Shown one piece after another: positions 57,370 through 64,000 of a stretch of DNA of 64,000 bases. The stretch is from Enterocloster lavalensis (GTDB lineage Bacteria > Bacillota > Clostridia > Lachnospirales > Lachnospiraceae): the NCBI RefSeq assembly GCF_902364025.1, contig NZ_CABJCG010000007.1, positions 124,001 to 188,000 of the forward strand, written 5' to 3'. The notes beneath the pieces are model-generated. The model was given only the letters and a program-made list of their open reading frames with translations. It was not told the DNA's origin and searched no databases. Both the position numbers and the translations under genes were made by a program. Numbering within the stretch: position 1 is the stretch's first letter; every line of letters starts with the position of its first letter.

Positions 57370-58428
57370 TCAGTAATGTACCACGTCCGCGCAGCCCCGG
57401 ATCTTCTCCGCCGTCTCCCGTCCTACATCGGAAATGAAATAGGAGTAGGTGGACTCGGGCACCAGGCCGTGCATCTCCTCCATGCGGTTTTCCTTGATCA
57501 GCTGCCGCACCTTGGAGGCGCTGATGGCCGTGCCGCCGGATTCCTTTCTGGGGATCACCGTGAGCGTCAGGCCCGCCGCGGCCAGCTGTTCGGCCATCAC
57601 CTGATTGTAAATGCCCGTGACCGCGCTGAAGGGCTCCTCGCCCACGTACCGAACCCGGATTCCCAGGGTCTTTGCGATCTTCTCAAAGATCGTGATGTCA
57701 AGCACCGCGTGGGAGCGGATCACCGTGTCCTTGTCCTTTAAAAAATAGGAGGGGAAGGTGGCGTTTGAGATCATATAGCTCTCCGTACGGTGGTATACCA
57801 CATTGTTCAAATGGGCGGTTCCTTCCTTTACCAGCTGTTCCCGCACCGCAAAGGGCACCAGGGAGGCGTCCTCGCTGACCACAAACAGGTGCAGCACGTC
57901 GCAGTCCGCGGCGGCGGTCTCCACCAGGTACTGGTGGCCCAGGGTGAAGGGGTTGGCGTTCATCACCACCGCGCCCACCCGCTCTCCGGTAAGCCCGGAC
58001 TTTTCCGTCTCCGCCAGAAGCCGCTCCAGATACCGCTCGAATCCGCCCTTTCGGTTCTCCATGAACACCACCTTGCCCTCCACCCGGGCGATCTCGTAAA
58101 ATCCCAGGTCCTTAAAAAACAGGGCGGTATTGCACTTGGTGTAGAGGAACAGGTCCAGGATGCCACGGCGGTACTGATAGTCGATCAGGTGGCTGATCAC
58201 CTGATTTAAAAGTCCCTCGCCCTGGTGGCGGTTGTCCACGGCCAGGCAGCGAAGGGTGTTGCCGAAGCAGGAGCCGGTGGCGGCCAGGTTGTAGTCCTCG
58301 TCGTAGAGGCCGACGGTGTAGTCCAGATTGCCGTCCCGCTCGATGCCCTCCTGGGCCAGAAGCTGTTCCATCTGGCGGACGGCCAGTTTGTCCCGGTAAC
58401 GGATCTGACTGAAATGATAATCCGACAT
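57370..58428 (-). CDS. citC: Citrate lyase ligase (acetate:SH-citrate lyase ligase)
   Basis: CitC acetylates the thiol of the citrate lyase prosthetic group with acetate and ATP, activating the enzyme. The 352-residue protein has an N-terminal GNAT-like domain (about 1-130) and a C-terminal nucleotidyltransferase domain with the HxGH-like motif NANPFTLGHQYLVE near 157-170 and ISASKVRQLIKE near 305-316. It follows the response regulator gene after three bases, with GAAGGAG upstream. Confidence 0.95.
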   Translation of the reverse strand: MSDYHFSQIRYRDKLAVRQMEQLLAQEGIERDGNLDYTVGLYDEDYNLAATGSCFGNTLRCLAVDNRHQGEGLLNQVISHLIDYQYRRGILDLFLYTKCNTALFFKDLGFYEIARVEGKVVFMENRKGGFERYLERLLAETEKSGLTGERVGAVVMNANPFTLGHQYLVETAAADCDVLHLFVVSEDASLVPFAVREQLVKEGTAHLNNVVYHRTESYMISNATFPSYFLKDKDTVIRSHAVLDITIFEKIAKTLGIRVRYVGEEPFSAVTGIYNQVMAEQLAAAGLTLTVIPRKESGGTAISASKVRQLIKENRMEEMHGLVPESTYSYFISDVGRETAEKIRGCADVVHY

Positions 58429-58431
58429 AAA

Positions 58432-59133
58432 TCATTCTCCTTCATTTACGGTAAATTTGTAACCAAGGCCCCACACGGTTTTGATGTAGCGGGGGCTTTT
58501 GGGATTGTCCTCGATCTTGTTGCGCAGATGGCTGATGTAGACCATGATGGCGTTTTCGTCCACAATGGAATTGCCCCACACCAGCTCGTAGAGCTGCTCT
58601 TTGGTGAAAACCCTTCCCACGTTGCTGATAAACAGCTTCATCATCACGTTCTCCTTGGAGGAGAGGGGAATCAGCTGTTCGTTCTTGAAAAATTCCAGGG
58701 TCATGTTGCTGTAGCGGAAGGGCCCGGCCGTGATGAAATTGTGGGCGTTGTAGGCGGCCTTCTTGTTCCGGCGGATCAGGGCCTTAATCTTGGCCCCCAG
58801 CACCACGGGATTGAAAGGTTTGGTGATGTAGTCGTCCGCCCCGATGTCCAGGCCGTACAGGGTGTCGAAATCCTCAGTGCGCCCGCTGAGAATGACGATG
58901 GGAATGTCGTTGCCGGTGGCGCGCAGATTGCGGATCGCGTCGAAGCCGTCGTCCACTCCGTTCATCATAATATCTAAAAGAATCAAGTCGAATTTCCGGT
59001 TTTGAGCCAGCGCCACGGCTTCCTGGCCGTTTGCGGCGGTCATGGATTTGAAACCGTTGTTCTCCACCACCTTGGTCAGCAGCTTGCGTATGGCCGGATC
59101 GTCGTCCACGATCAGCACCTTTTCATCCGCCAT
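58432..59133 (-). CDS. OmpR-family response regulator of the citrate locus
   Basis: The 233-residue regulator has a receiver domain (D11/D12 region VDDDPA, phosphorylation site D54 in LLDIMMNG, K105 in TKPFNP) and a winged-helix output domain (about 135-230, ending KTVWGLGYKF). It shares an operon with citC, citX and citG and is divergent from a sensor kinase gene. Classical citrate regulators of enterics are CitB type; this is an OmpR type, so the control circuit differs. Its partner is probably the hybrid kinase at 59423. Confidence 0.92.
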   Translation of the reverse strand: MADEKVLIVDDDPAIRKLLTKVVENNGFKSMTAANGQEAVALAQNRKFDLILLDIMMNGVDDGFDAIRNLRATGNDIPIVILSGRTEDFDTLYGLDIGADDYITKPFNPVVLGAKIKALIRRNKKAAYNAHNFITAGPFRYSNMTLEFFKNEQLIPLSSKENVMMKLFISNVGRVFTKEQLYELVWGNSIVDENAIMVYISHLRNKIEDNPKSPRYIKTVWGLGYKFTVNEGE

Positions 59134-59177
59134 AATGATTTCCCCCTTTTGTGGCTATACCACCTGTCTATTCTCCT

Positions 59178-59205
59178 ATTATATAGGAAAATACACGAAA
59201 ATCAA
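59178..59205 (-). promoter_or_regulatory. Sigma-A promoter of the response-regulator/citCXG operon
   Basis: On the minus strand TTGATT (59200-59205) is 16 bases from a perfect TATAAT (59178-59183), about 45 bases before the start codon. Confidence 0.68.
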
Positions 59206-59213
59206 TCGTTAAT

Positions 59214-59234
59214 TTTCTGTTAAAATAACAGAAA
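59214..59234. promoter_or_regulatory. Palindrome between the divergent citrate regulatory genes
   Basis: TTTCTGTTA and TAACAGAAA form perfect 9-bp arms around AAA. The site is just upstream of the -35 of the citCXG-side promoter, a natural activator position. The bound protein is unknown. Confidence 0.55.
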
Positions 59235-59422
59235 TCAACAAATTATTAAAAAATTTTAAGACTATTTTATGGGATATTAAGATCGGGCATTTATAATAAA
59301 ATCATAGCAAATGTGAATCCCCGATGAAAAGCGAAACAATATCGAAATACCCTTTGAGCGATGTCTATAGTATAATGGATGTAAAACGGAAATACAAGCC
59401 GAAAATGGGAGGTACAAATGCT

Positions 59423-61642
59423 ATGAAACGGTGGAGGGAAATAAACGTCCGGTTCCATCTGGGAATCGCGGCAGCGTTCGCACTGGCGGCGGCCCTGGCC
59501 CTGGGGCTGGTCTACAGCTTCAACCAATATAAGGACCAGATCATCGAGGAACAGGAGGAACAGCTTCTGACCATCGCCAAGGCGGTCTCCAACAGCATCT
59601 CCGTGTACACGGATTTCTACTTTGCGGATCTGCTGGATGTGAATACATACGACGAGTACCAGGAGGCCGGAAAGCTGTACCTGGAGACAGGGGAGGAAGG
59701 GCCGATCCGGAAATTCCTCACCGAGCACATGCGGATCCAGAACGAGGACGTGTCCAACTTCCTGGTCAGCAGCGACCCGGAGAACGATGGGGAGCACGAG
59801 GTGCTGATTCAGGGCGGAGAGGATCGGACCTACACCAGCGTCAACTATTTTGACGGCAAGGAGAAGGACTCGCGCATCGACATTCTGCAGGACGAGGAGA
59901 ACCAGTTTTACCTGGGACTGTCCATGCCTACGCTGGACGGGAGCCTGCGGCTGTACTTTGTGATCAACATCGAGCGCATGTACCAGAAGGTGGCCTCCTA
60001 CATCAAGGTGGGCCAGAACGGTTACGTGATGATCAAGGACTCTACCGGCCGCATCCTCATGCATCCGGTGAAAAAGCAGATCGGCAAGGATGTGATCTCA
60101 GGCCGGGAAGCCATGTACCCGGATTTTGATTTAAGCGAGCTGGAAACCCTGATCGAGCACCAGAAGCAGGGCCGGGAGGCGGCGGAAATCTACCATTCCT
60201 ACTGGTGGACCGACGAGGTTCCCCAGCGGGTGAAAAAGATCGCGGCTTACACGCCGGTCTGGTTCCAGGACGATTTCATCATCGTCAGCGCGGTCATCGA
60301 CTACGACGAGATCGCGGCGCCCATCAGCCAGGCTATGATCAGCATCTCGCTGCTCACCATTGCACTCATGACCACCTTTGTGGTGGTTCTCTATAAATTG
60401 CGAATCTCCTCCATTGCCCGGACCAGGGCGGAGGAGGAGAATGAATATCTGCGGGAACTCAACAGCAAGCTGGAGGAGCTTCGCCGCAGGCAGGAACAGA
60501 TGGCCCACAACCAGCGCCTTCAGCTGATGGGCACGCTCACCGGGGGCATCGCCCACGAGTTCAACAACCTGCTGACCCCCATTATGGGGTATTCCGGCAT
60601 GATTCTGGCCGAGGCCGATCCCGCGGACGACATCTACGACAGCGCCCAGGAGATTTACAGCGCGGCGGAAAAGGCCAAAGAGATCATCCGGCAAATCGCC
60701 TCCCTGTCCCGCAAACAGCCGGGGACGGCGGTAAAGCCCCTGGAGATCCGCCAGGCGGCGGAGCGGGTGCTGCGGATCATCGACACCGTGATCCCGCCCA
60801 ATGTACACCTGACCACCTGTTTTTCCTGGACGGACGGCTGCCATATCCGGTGCAGCGAGACGGAGTTCAACCAGATCATTTTAAATCTCTGTACCAATGC
60901 GTTTTACGCCATGCGCAGCCGGGATGGCCATCTGGGCCTGGGCGGCGGCATGGTGAGCGGGGAGGAGGCGAAGCTTCTGTTCCACGCCCCGCAGTATGAG
61001 AAGGACTACGCCAGCTTCTGGGTGGCGGACGACGGGGAGGGAATCCCCGAGCAGCAGCAGAGCCACATTTTCGATCCCTTCTTTACCACCAAACAGGCGG
61101 GGGAGGGAACCGGGCTGGGACTTTCCACGGTCACCAGCATCCTGGAATCCCTGGGCGGAGGAATCCGCGTGGAGAGTAAACCCGGGCAGGGCAGCCGCTT
61201 TACCTTTTACCTGCCCCTGTGTAAGGGCGGGAGAGAAGAGGGCGCAGGTCTGAACCGCCCCGCCGGGGGAAACCGTGGGAGCGCCAGGCGCATCCTTTTA
61301 GTGGAAGACGACAAGAAAATCCTGAAACTGTTTGATAAAGCCCTGACGGCCGCCGGATTTGAGGTGACGGCCATCGGCAATCCCCTGGACGCGGAGGCCG
61401 TTCTGCGGCAGGGGGGCATCGACGTGATCGTCACGGACTACGCCATGCCGAAAATGAACGGCGCGCAGATCGCAGCCCTGGCCAGAACCCTGGGCCTGCA
61501 CTGCAAAGTGATCCTGATCACGGGATTGGTGGAGGACCAGGTGTTGGAGTATTACCGAAAGAACCTGATCCACGAGCTGCTGTTAAAGCCGCTGGAGTGC
61601 CAGACCCTGATCGACGCGGTCAACCGGGAAGCCGGAAGATAA
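59423..61642 (+). CDS. Hybrid sensor histidine kinase with extracytoplasmic Cache-like domain
   Basis: The 739-residue protein has a membrane helix at about 12-31, an extracytoplasmic sensor of about 280 residues with a Cache-type ending (GYVMIKDSTGRILMHPVKK near 202-220), a second helix at about 313-335 and a coiled linker. A kinase core follows with H378 in GGIAHEFNNLLTP, an N-box NLCTNAFYAM and a G2 box GEGTGLGLSTV. A C-terminal receiver (about 632-739, DVIVTDYAMPKMNG) completes it. Cache domains often bind small carboxylates, so it may sense citrate for the neighbouring transporter and lyase genes. Start chosen at the ATG after GGGAGG; the frame is open further upstream. Confidence 0.9.
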   Translation: MKRWREINVRFHLGIAAAFALAAALALGLVYSFNQYKDQIIEEQEEQLLTIAKAVSNSISVYTDFYFADLLDVNTYDEYQEAGKLYLETGEEGPIRKFLTEHMRIQNEDVSNFLVSSDPENDGEHEVLIQGGEDRTYTSVNYFDGKEKDSRIDILQDEENQFYLGLSMPTLDGSLRLYFVINIERMYQKVASYIKVGQNGYVMIKDSTGRILMHPVKKQIGKDVISGREAMYPDFDLSELETLIEHQKQGREAAEIYHSYWWTDEVPQRVKKIAAYTPVWFQDDFIIVSAVIDYDEIAAPISQAMISISLLTIALMTTFVVVLYKLRISSIARTRAEEENEYLRELNSKLEELRRRQEQMAHNQRLQLMGTLTGGIAHEFNNLLTPIMGYSGMILAEADPADDIYDSAQEIYSAAEKAKEIIRQIASLSRKQPGTAVKPLEIRQAAERVLRIIDTVIPPNVHLTTCFSWTDGCHIRCSETEFNQIILNLCTNAFYAMRSRDGHLGLGGGMVSGEEAKLLFHAPQYEKDYASFWVADDGEGIPEQQQSHIFDPFFTTKQAGEGTGLGLSTVTSILESLGGGIRVESKPGQGSRFTFYLPLCKGGREEGAGLNRPAGGNRGSARRILLVEDDKKILKLFDKALTAAGFEVTAIGNPLDAEAVLRQGGIDVIVTDYAMPKMNGAQIAALARTLGLHCKVILITGLVEDQVLEYYRKNLIHELLLKPLECQTLIDAVNREAGR

Positions 61643-61745
61643 GAGAAACACCTGATGGAATTTAGCTCATTGGAAGAGGGAAGCCGGCCCCGCTCCATCT
61701 GAGTTAAAAATAAATGACTATTTTCCACAAGGAGGAGAAACGACT

Positions 61746-63053
61746 ATGCCTTTAGCATTGCTTGGATTTGCTATGATCGTAGTATTTATGGGGCTGATTA
61801 TGGCAAAGAAACTGAGTCCCTTTACATCCCTGATTCTGGTACCCATCGTGTTCGGCCTGCTGGCCGGTTACGGCTGGGATACGCTGAAATACGCCATGGA
61901 CGGTATCAAAGACGTGGCCTCTACCTTCGCCATGATGACCTTCGCCATTCTCTACTTCGGCGTGATGCTCACCGCGGGCATGTTCGACCCCATGGTCGAC
62001 AAGGTGGTTTCCTGGTGTAAGGGCGACCCGCTCAAGGTTCTGGTAGGCACCGCCGTGCTGGCCGCCTTCGTCTCTCTGGACGGCGACGGAACCACCACGG
62101 TTATGATCTGCTGCACCGCCATGATCCCGATTTACAACCGCCTGAAAATCAAGAAGATTTATCTGGCAAACCTGATCATTTTACAGAACTGTATCATGAA
62201 CCTGATCCCCTGGGGCGGTCCCACTGCCCGCGTGATGTCCGTGATGAACCTGGATGCGGGCGAGATTCTGGCTCCCCTGGTGCCCGGAATGGCTCTTTCC
62301 GCTCTGTATGTCATCGGCGTGTCCTACTATCTGGGCCTCAAGGAGCGCAAGCGCCTGGGCGTTACCAAGGACGTGTCCTACACGGTGAACAAGGTGGAAG
62401 TCTCCGATGAGGAGAAGGCGTGGAAGCGTCCGAAACTCATTATTTTCAACCTGATTCTGACCGCCGCCATCATCGCTGCCCTGATCATGGGACTGGCAAG
62501 CTCCGCCATCCTCTTCGGCGTAGGTACCGCCATCGCCCTGCTGGTGAACTATCCCAAGAACAAGGTGCAGAGAAATGTGATCAGCTCCATTGCGCCTGAC
62601 ATGATCAACGTGATTATGATGGTACTGGGAGCGGGCGTGCTGATGGGCGTGTTAAACGGACCGGAGGATGCGGGCATGTCAAACGCCATCGCGCAGTTTT
62701 TAGTATCCGTGATTCCGGAGTCCATGGGCCGTTTCTTCGCAGTGGTCATCGCCGTTGTCAGCGCCCCCGGCACCTATCTGCTCAACAACGACGCCTTCTA
62801 CTACGGCGTGCTGCCGCCTCTGGCCGCAACGGCCCAGGCATACGGCTTTACCGACCTGCAGGTGGGCTTTGCAGCCCTGATGGGCCAGGCGTTCCACTTC
62901 TTGAGCCCGCTGGTTCCCTTCATCTATCTGCTGATGGATAAGACGGAAATCACTCTGGCGGAATATCAGGGATACATCTTCAAATGGTGTATCGGAATCT
63001 TCGTCATCTTTATGGGCATGGGCCTTGCATTGGGCTATCTGCCGATCCTGTAA
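61746..63053 (+). CDS. Citrate transporter of the CitMHS family
   Basis: The 435-residue membrane protein has about eleven or twelve helices and the CitMHS pattern: FVSLDGDGTTTVMICCTAM near 109-127, NLIPWGGPTARVMSV near 152-166 and a late AFHFLSPLVPFIYLL near 384-398. Such carriers import citrate as a metal complex with protons. It follows AAGGAGGAG and lies between the hybrid sensor kinase gene and citD, making it the probable entry for citrate fermentation. Confidence 0.93.
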   Translation: MPLALLGFAMIVVFMGLIMAKKLSPFTSLILVPIVFGLLAGYGWDTLKYAMDGIKDVASTFAMMTFAILYFGVMLTAGMFDPMVDKVVSWCKGDPLKVLVGTAVLAAFVSLDGDGTTTVMICCTAMIPIYNRLKIKKIYLANLIILQNCIMNLIPWGGPTARVMSVMNLDAGEILAPLVPGMALSALYVIGVSYYLGLKERKRLGVTKDVSYTVNKVEVSDEEKAWKRPKLIIFNLILTAAIIAALIMGLASSAILFGVGTAIALLVNYPKNKVQRNVISSIAPDMINVIMMVLGAGVLMGVLNGPEDAGMSNAIAQFLVSVIPESMGRFFAVVIAVVSAPGTYLLNNDAFYYGVLPPLAATAQAYGFTDLQVGFAALMGQAFHFLSPLVPFIYLLMDKTEITLAEYQGYIFKWCIGIFVIFMGMGLALGYLPIL

Positions 63054-63063
63054 TCGTACCAAC

Positions 63064-63099
63064 CCCGGGGGAACGTGCTCACAAACGTCCCCCGTTTTT
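63064..63099 (+). terminator. Terminator after the citrate transporter
   Basis: CGGGGGAACGT pairs with ACGTCCCCCG, with one bulge, around a short loop, followed by TTTTTC. It separates the transporter transcript from the lyase genes. Confidence 0.82.
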
Positions 63100-63264
63100 C
63101 ATAAGGGAAAATGAGGCCCAAAATATAGGTCAAACCTATACCACACATAAGGAATATAGTATTTGCCGAATACCGGAAAAAGGAATAAAATGAATATAGC
63201 AAATGTGAGGCCGATACCAATTTGGAGGGTACCCCCGAGCAAAACCACAAGGAGGAGAATGGAA

Positions 63265-63564
63265 ATGGAAATCAAGAAAGCGGCGATGGCCGGAACCTTG
63301 GAATCCAGCGATGCACAGGTTACAGTGGAGCCTGGCGCACAGGGGATTGAGCTTTCGATCGAGAGCAGTGTGATTCATCAGTTTGGAAGACAGATTAAGG
63401 CGGCGGTGATGGAGACTCTGGACCGTCTGGACGTGAAGGACGCCAAAGTGACCGTGGTGGACAAGGGCGCCTTGGACTGCACGCTGAAGGCACGCGTGGA
63501 GTGCGCGGTTTACCGTTCCAATGATGTGACAGAAAATCTGCCCTGGGGAGGTGCGATCAAATGA
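63265..63564 (+). CDS. citD: Citrate lyase acyl carrier protein (gamma subunit)
   Basis: The 99-residue protein carries the phosphoribosyl-dephospho-CoA group through which acetyl and citryl are moved in citrate lyase. The attachment serine is S14 in AGTLESSD, as in known CitD proteins, and the family length matches. I start at the second ATG of MEMEIKK because AAGGAGGAG is eight bases before it. Its stop overlaps the citE start (ATGA). Confidence 0.95.
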   Translation: MEIKKAAMAGTLESSDAQVTVEPGAQGIELSIESSVIHQFGRQIKAAVMETLDRLDVKDAKVTVVDKGALDCTLKARVECAVYRSNDVTENLPWGGAIK

Positions 63565-64000
63565 TTCATCCGAATAAAAAGAGACTGAGAAGATCCATGA
63601 TGTTCTTAAACGCCCAGAAGCCGGGCCTGATCAAGGATCCCTATATTTACGGAGCCGACTCCATCATGCTGGACTTAGAGGACGCCGTGGCTGAGAACCA
63701 GAAGGACGCGGCCCGCTACTCCCTGTACCATGCCTTACAGGAGATCGATTACCGCGGAACCGAGCGCGTGGTCCGCATCAACGGTCTGGACACCCCCCAC
63801 TGGCAGGAAGATATCCGCGTCTGCGTGGCCGGTGGAGCCGACACCATCCGCATCGCCAAGACCGAGTGCGCACAGGACGTAAAGACTGTGGAGGAGCACG
63901 TGCTGGCCGCTGAGCGCGAGTTCGGCCGTCCCGAGGGAAGCACCCTTCTGATGGCAGCGCTGGAGTCCTGCAAAGGCGTGCTCAACGCCCTGGAGGTGTG
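63561..64000 (+). CDS. citE: Citrate lyase beta subunit (citryl-CoA lyase), 5' part
   Basis: About 146 residues are visible before the window ends. The start RLRRSMMFLNAQKPGLIKD and the metal-binding strand MLDLEDAVAENQKDAAR (about 37-53) are typical of CitE, as is VRINGLDTPHWQEDI near 73-87 with the CoA-contacting arginine. CitE cleaves citryl-ACP to oxaloacetate and acetyl-ACP in the TIM-barrel fold. citF would be expected downstream of the window. Confidence 0.95.
   Translation, partial: MIHPNKKRLRRSMMFLNAQKPGLIKDPYIYGADSIMLDLEDAVAENQKDAARYSLYHALQEIDYRGTERVVRINGLDTPHWQEDIRVCVAGGADTIRIAKTECAQDVKTVEEHVLAAEREFGRPEGSTLLMAALESCKGVLNALEV

Noticed and set aside
1..64000. tRNA, rRNA, CRISPR array, insertion sequence or prophage genes
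   Set aside because: I found no cloverleaf with a TTCGANTC arm in intergenic DNA, no regularly spaced repeats, and no transposase, integrase or structural phage protein.

Overview
The window looks like chromosome from an anaerobic, GC-rich Gram-positive of the class Clostridia, most likely a gut Lachnospiraceae of the Enterocloster/Lacrimispora kind. That placement is an inference. It rests on the T-box leader, lipoprotein signal peptides, strong AGGAGG ribosome sites, a flavodiiron protein with rubredoxin, a 2-hydroxycarboxylate transporter, citrate lyase genes and many sugar-acid catabolic genes. I saw no rRNA, tRNA, CRISPR array, transposase or phage gene.

Layout. 1-1385: two subunits of a molybdenum hydroxylase. 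1647-6156: a lipoprotein, a two-component system and a second lipoprotein that the system probably controls. 6264-9540 (minus): a tryptophan ABC transporter (TrpXYZ type) behind a T-box leader with a UGG specifier codon. 9618-11680: a nicotinamidase-like hydrolase, a cytidylate-kinase-like protein and a ZIP metal transporter. 11808-15403 (minus): aroF-tyrA-aroA. 15703-18239: a 58-residue protein and an EF-G paralogue. 18366-21094: rubredoxin, a zinc-ribbon protein, a Crp/Fnr-type regulator and a flavodiiron protein. The rubredoxin and flavodiiron promoters share one operator architecture. 21122-23455: a CPBP protease and an AEC transporter.

23743-29172 holds an RraA-like protein, an aconitase-like hydratase, an isocitrate/isopropylmalate dehydrogenase and a PrpF-type isomerase, which together suggest catabolism of a tricarboxylic acid such as trans-aconitate. 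29360-35279 is a GntR regulator with palindromic operators facing a mannose-family PTS (IIA, IIB, IIC, IID), a SIS-domain deglycase or isomerase, an unknown membrane protein and a HAD phosphatase, resembling Amadori-product (fructoselysine/glucoselysine) loci. 35494-44017 is a LysR regulator divergent from a four-carbon sugar-acid or hydroxy-acid cluster: two dehydrogenases, a TIM-barrel isomerase, a racemase-like protein, an OtnK-type kinase, an OtnC-type aldolase and a 2-hydroxycarboxylate transporter. A 268-bp near-palindrome interrupts it.

44131-48376 carries an unknown membrane/TPR-like protein, LysR and AraC regulators, an acetyltransferase and a methyltransferase. 48743-55897 is an oligopeptide-type ABC transporter with a creatininase-family hydrolase and an RpiR regulator. 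55884-64000 is a citrate fermentation locus: on the minus strand a response regulator with citC, citX and citG; on the plus strand a hybrid sensor kinase, a CitMHS citrate transporter, citD and the start of citE, which runs off the window.

The window is dominated by separate, individually regulated modules for organic and sugar acids. Their products would enter central metabolism as 2-oxoglutarate, dihydroxyacetone phosphate, oxaloacetate and acetate.
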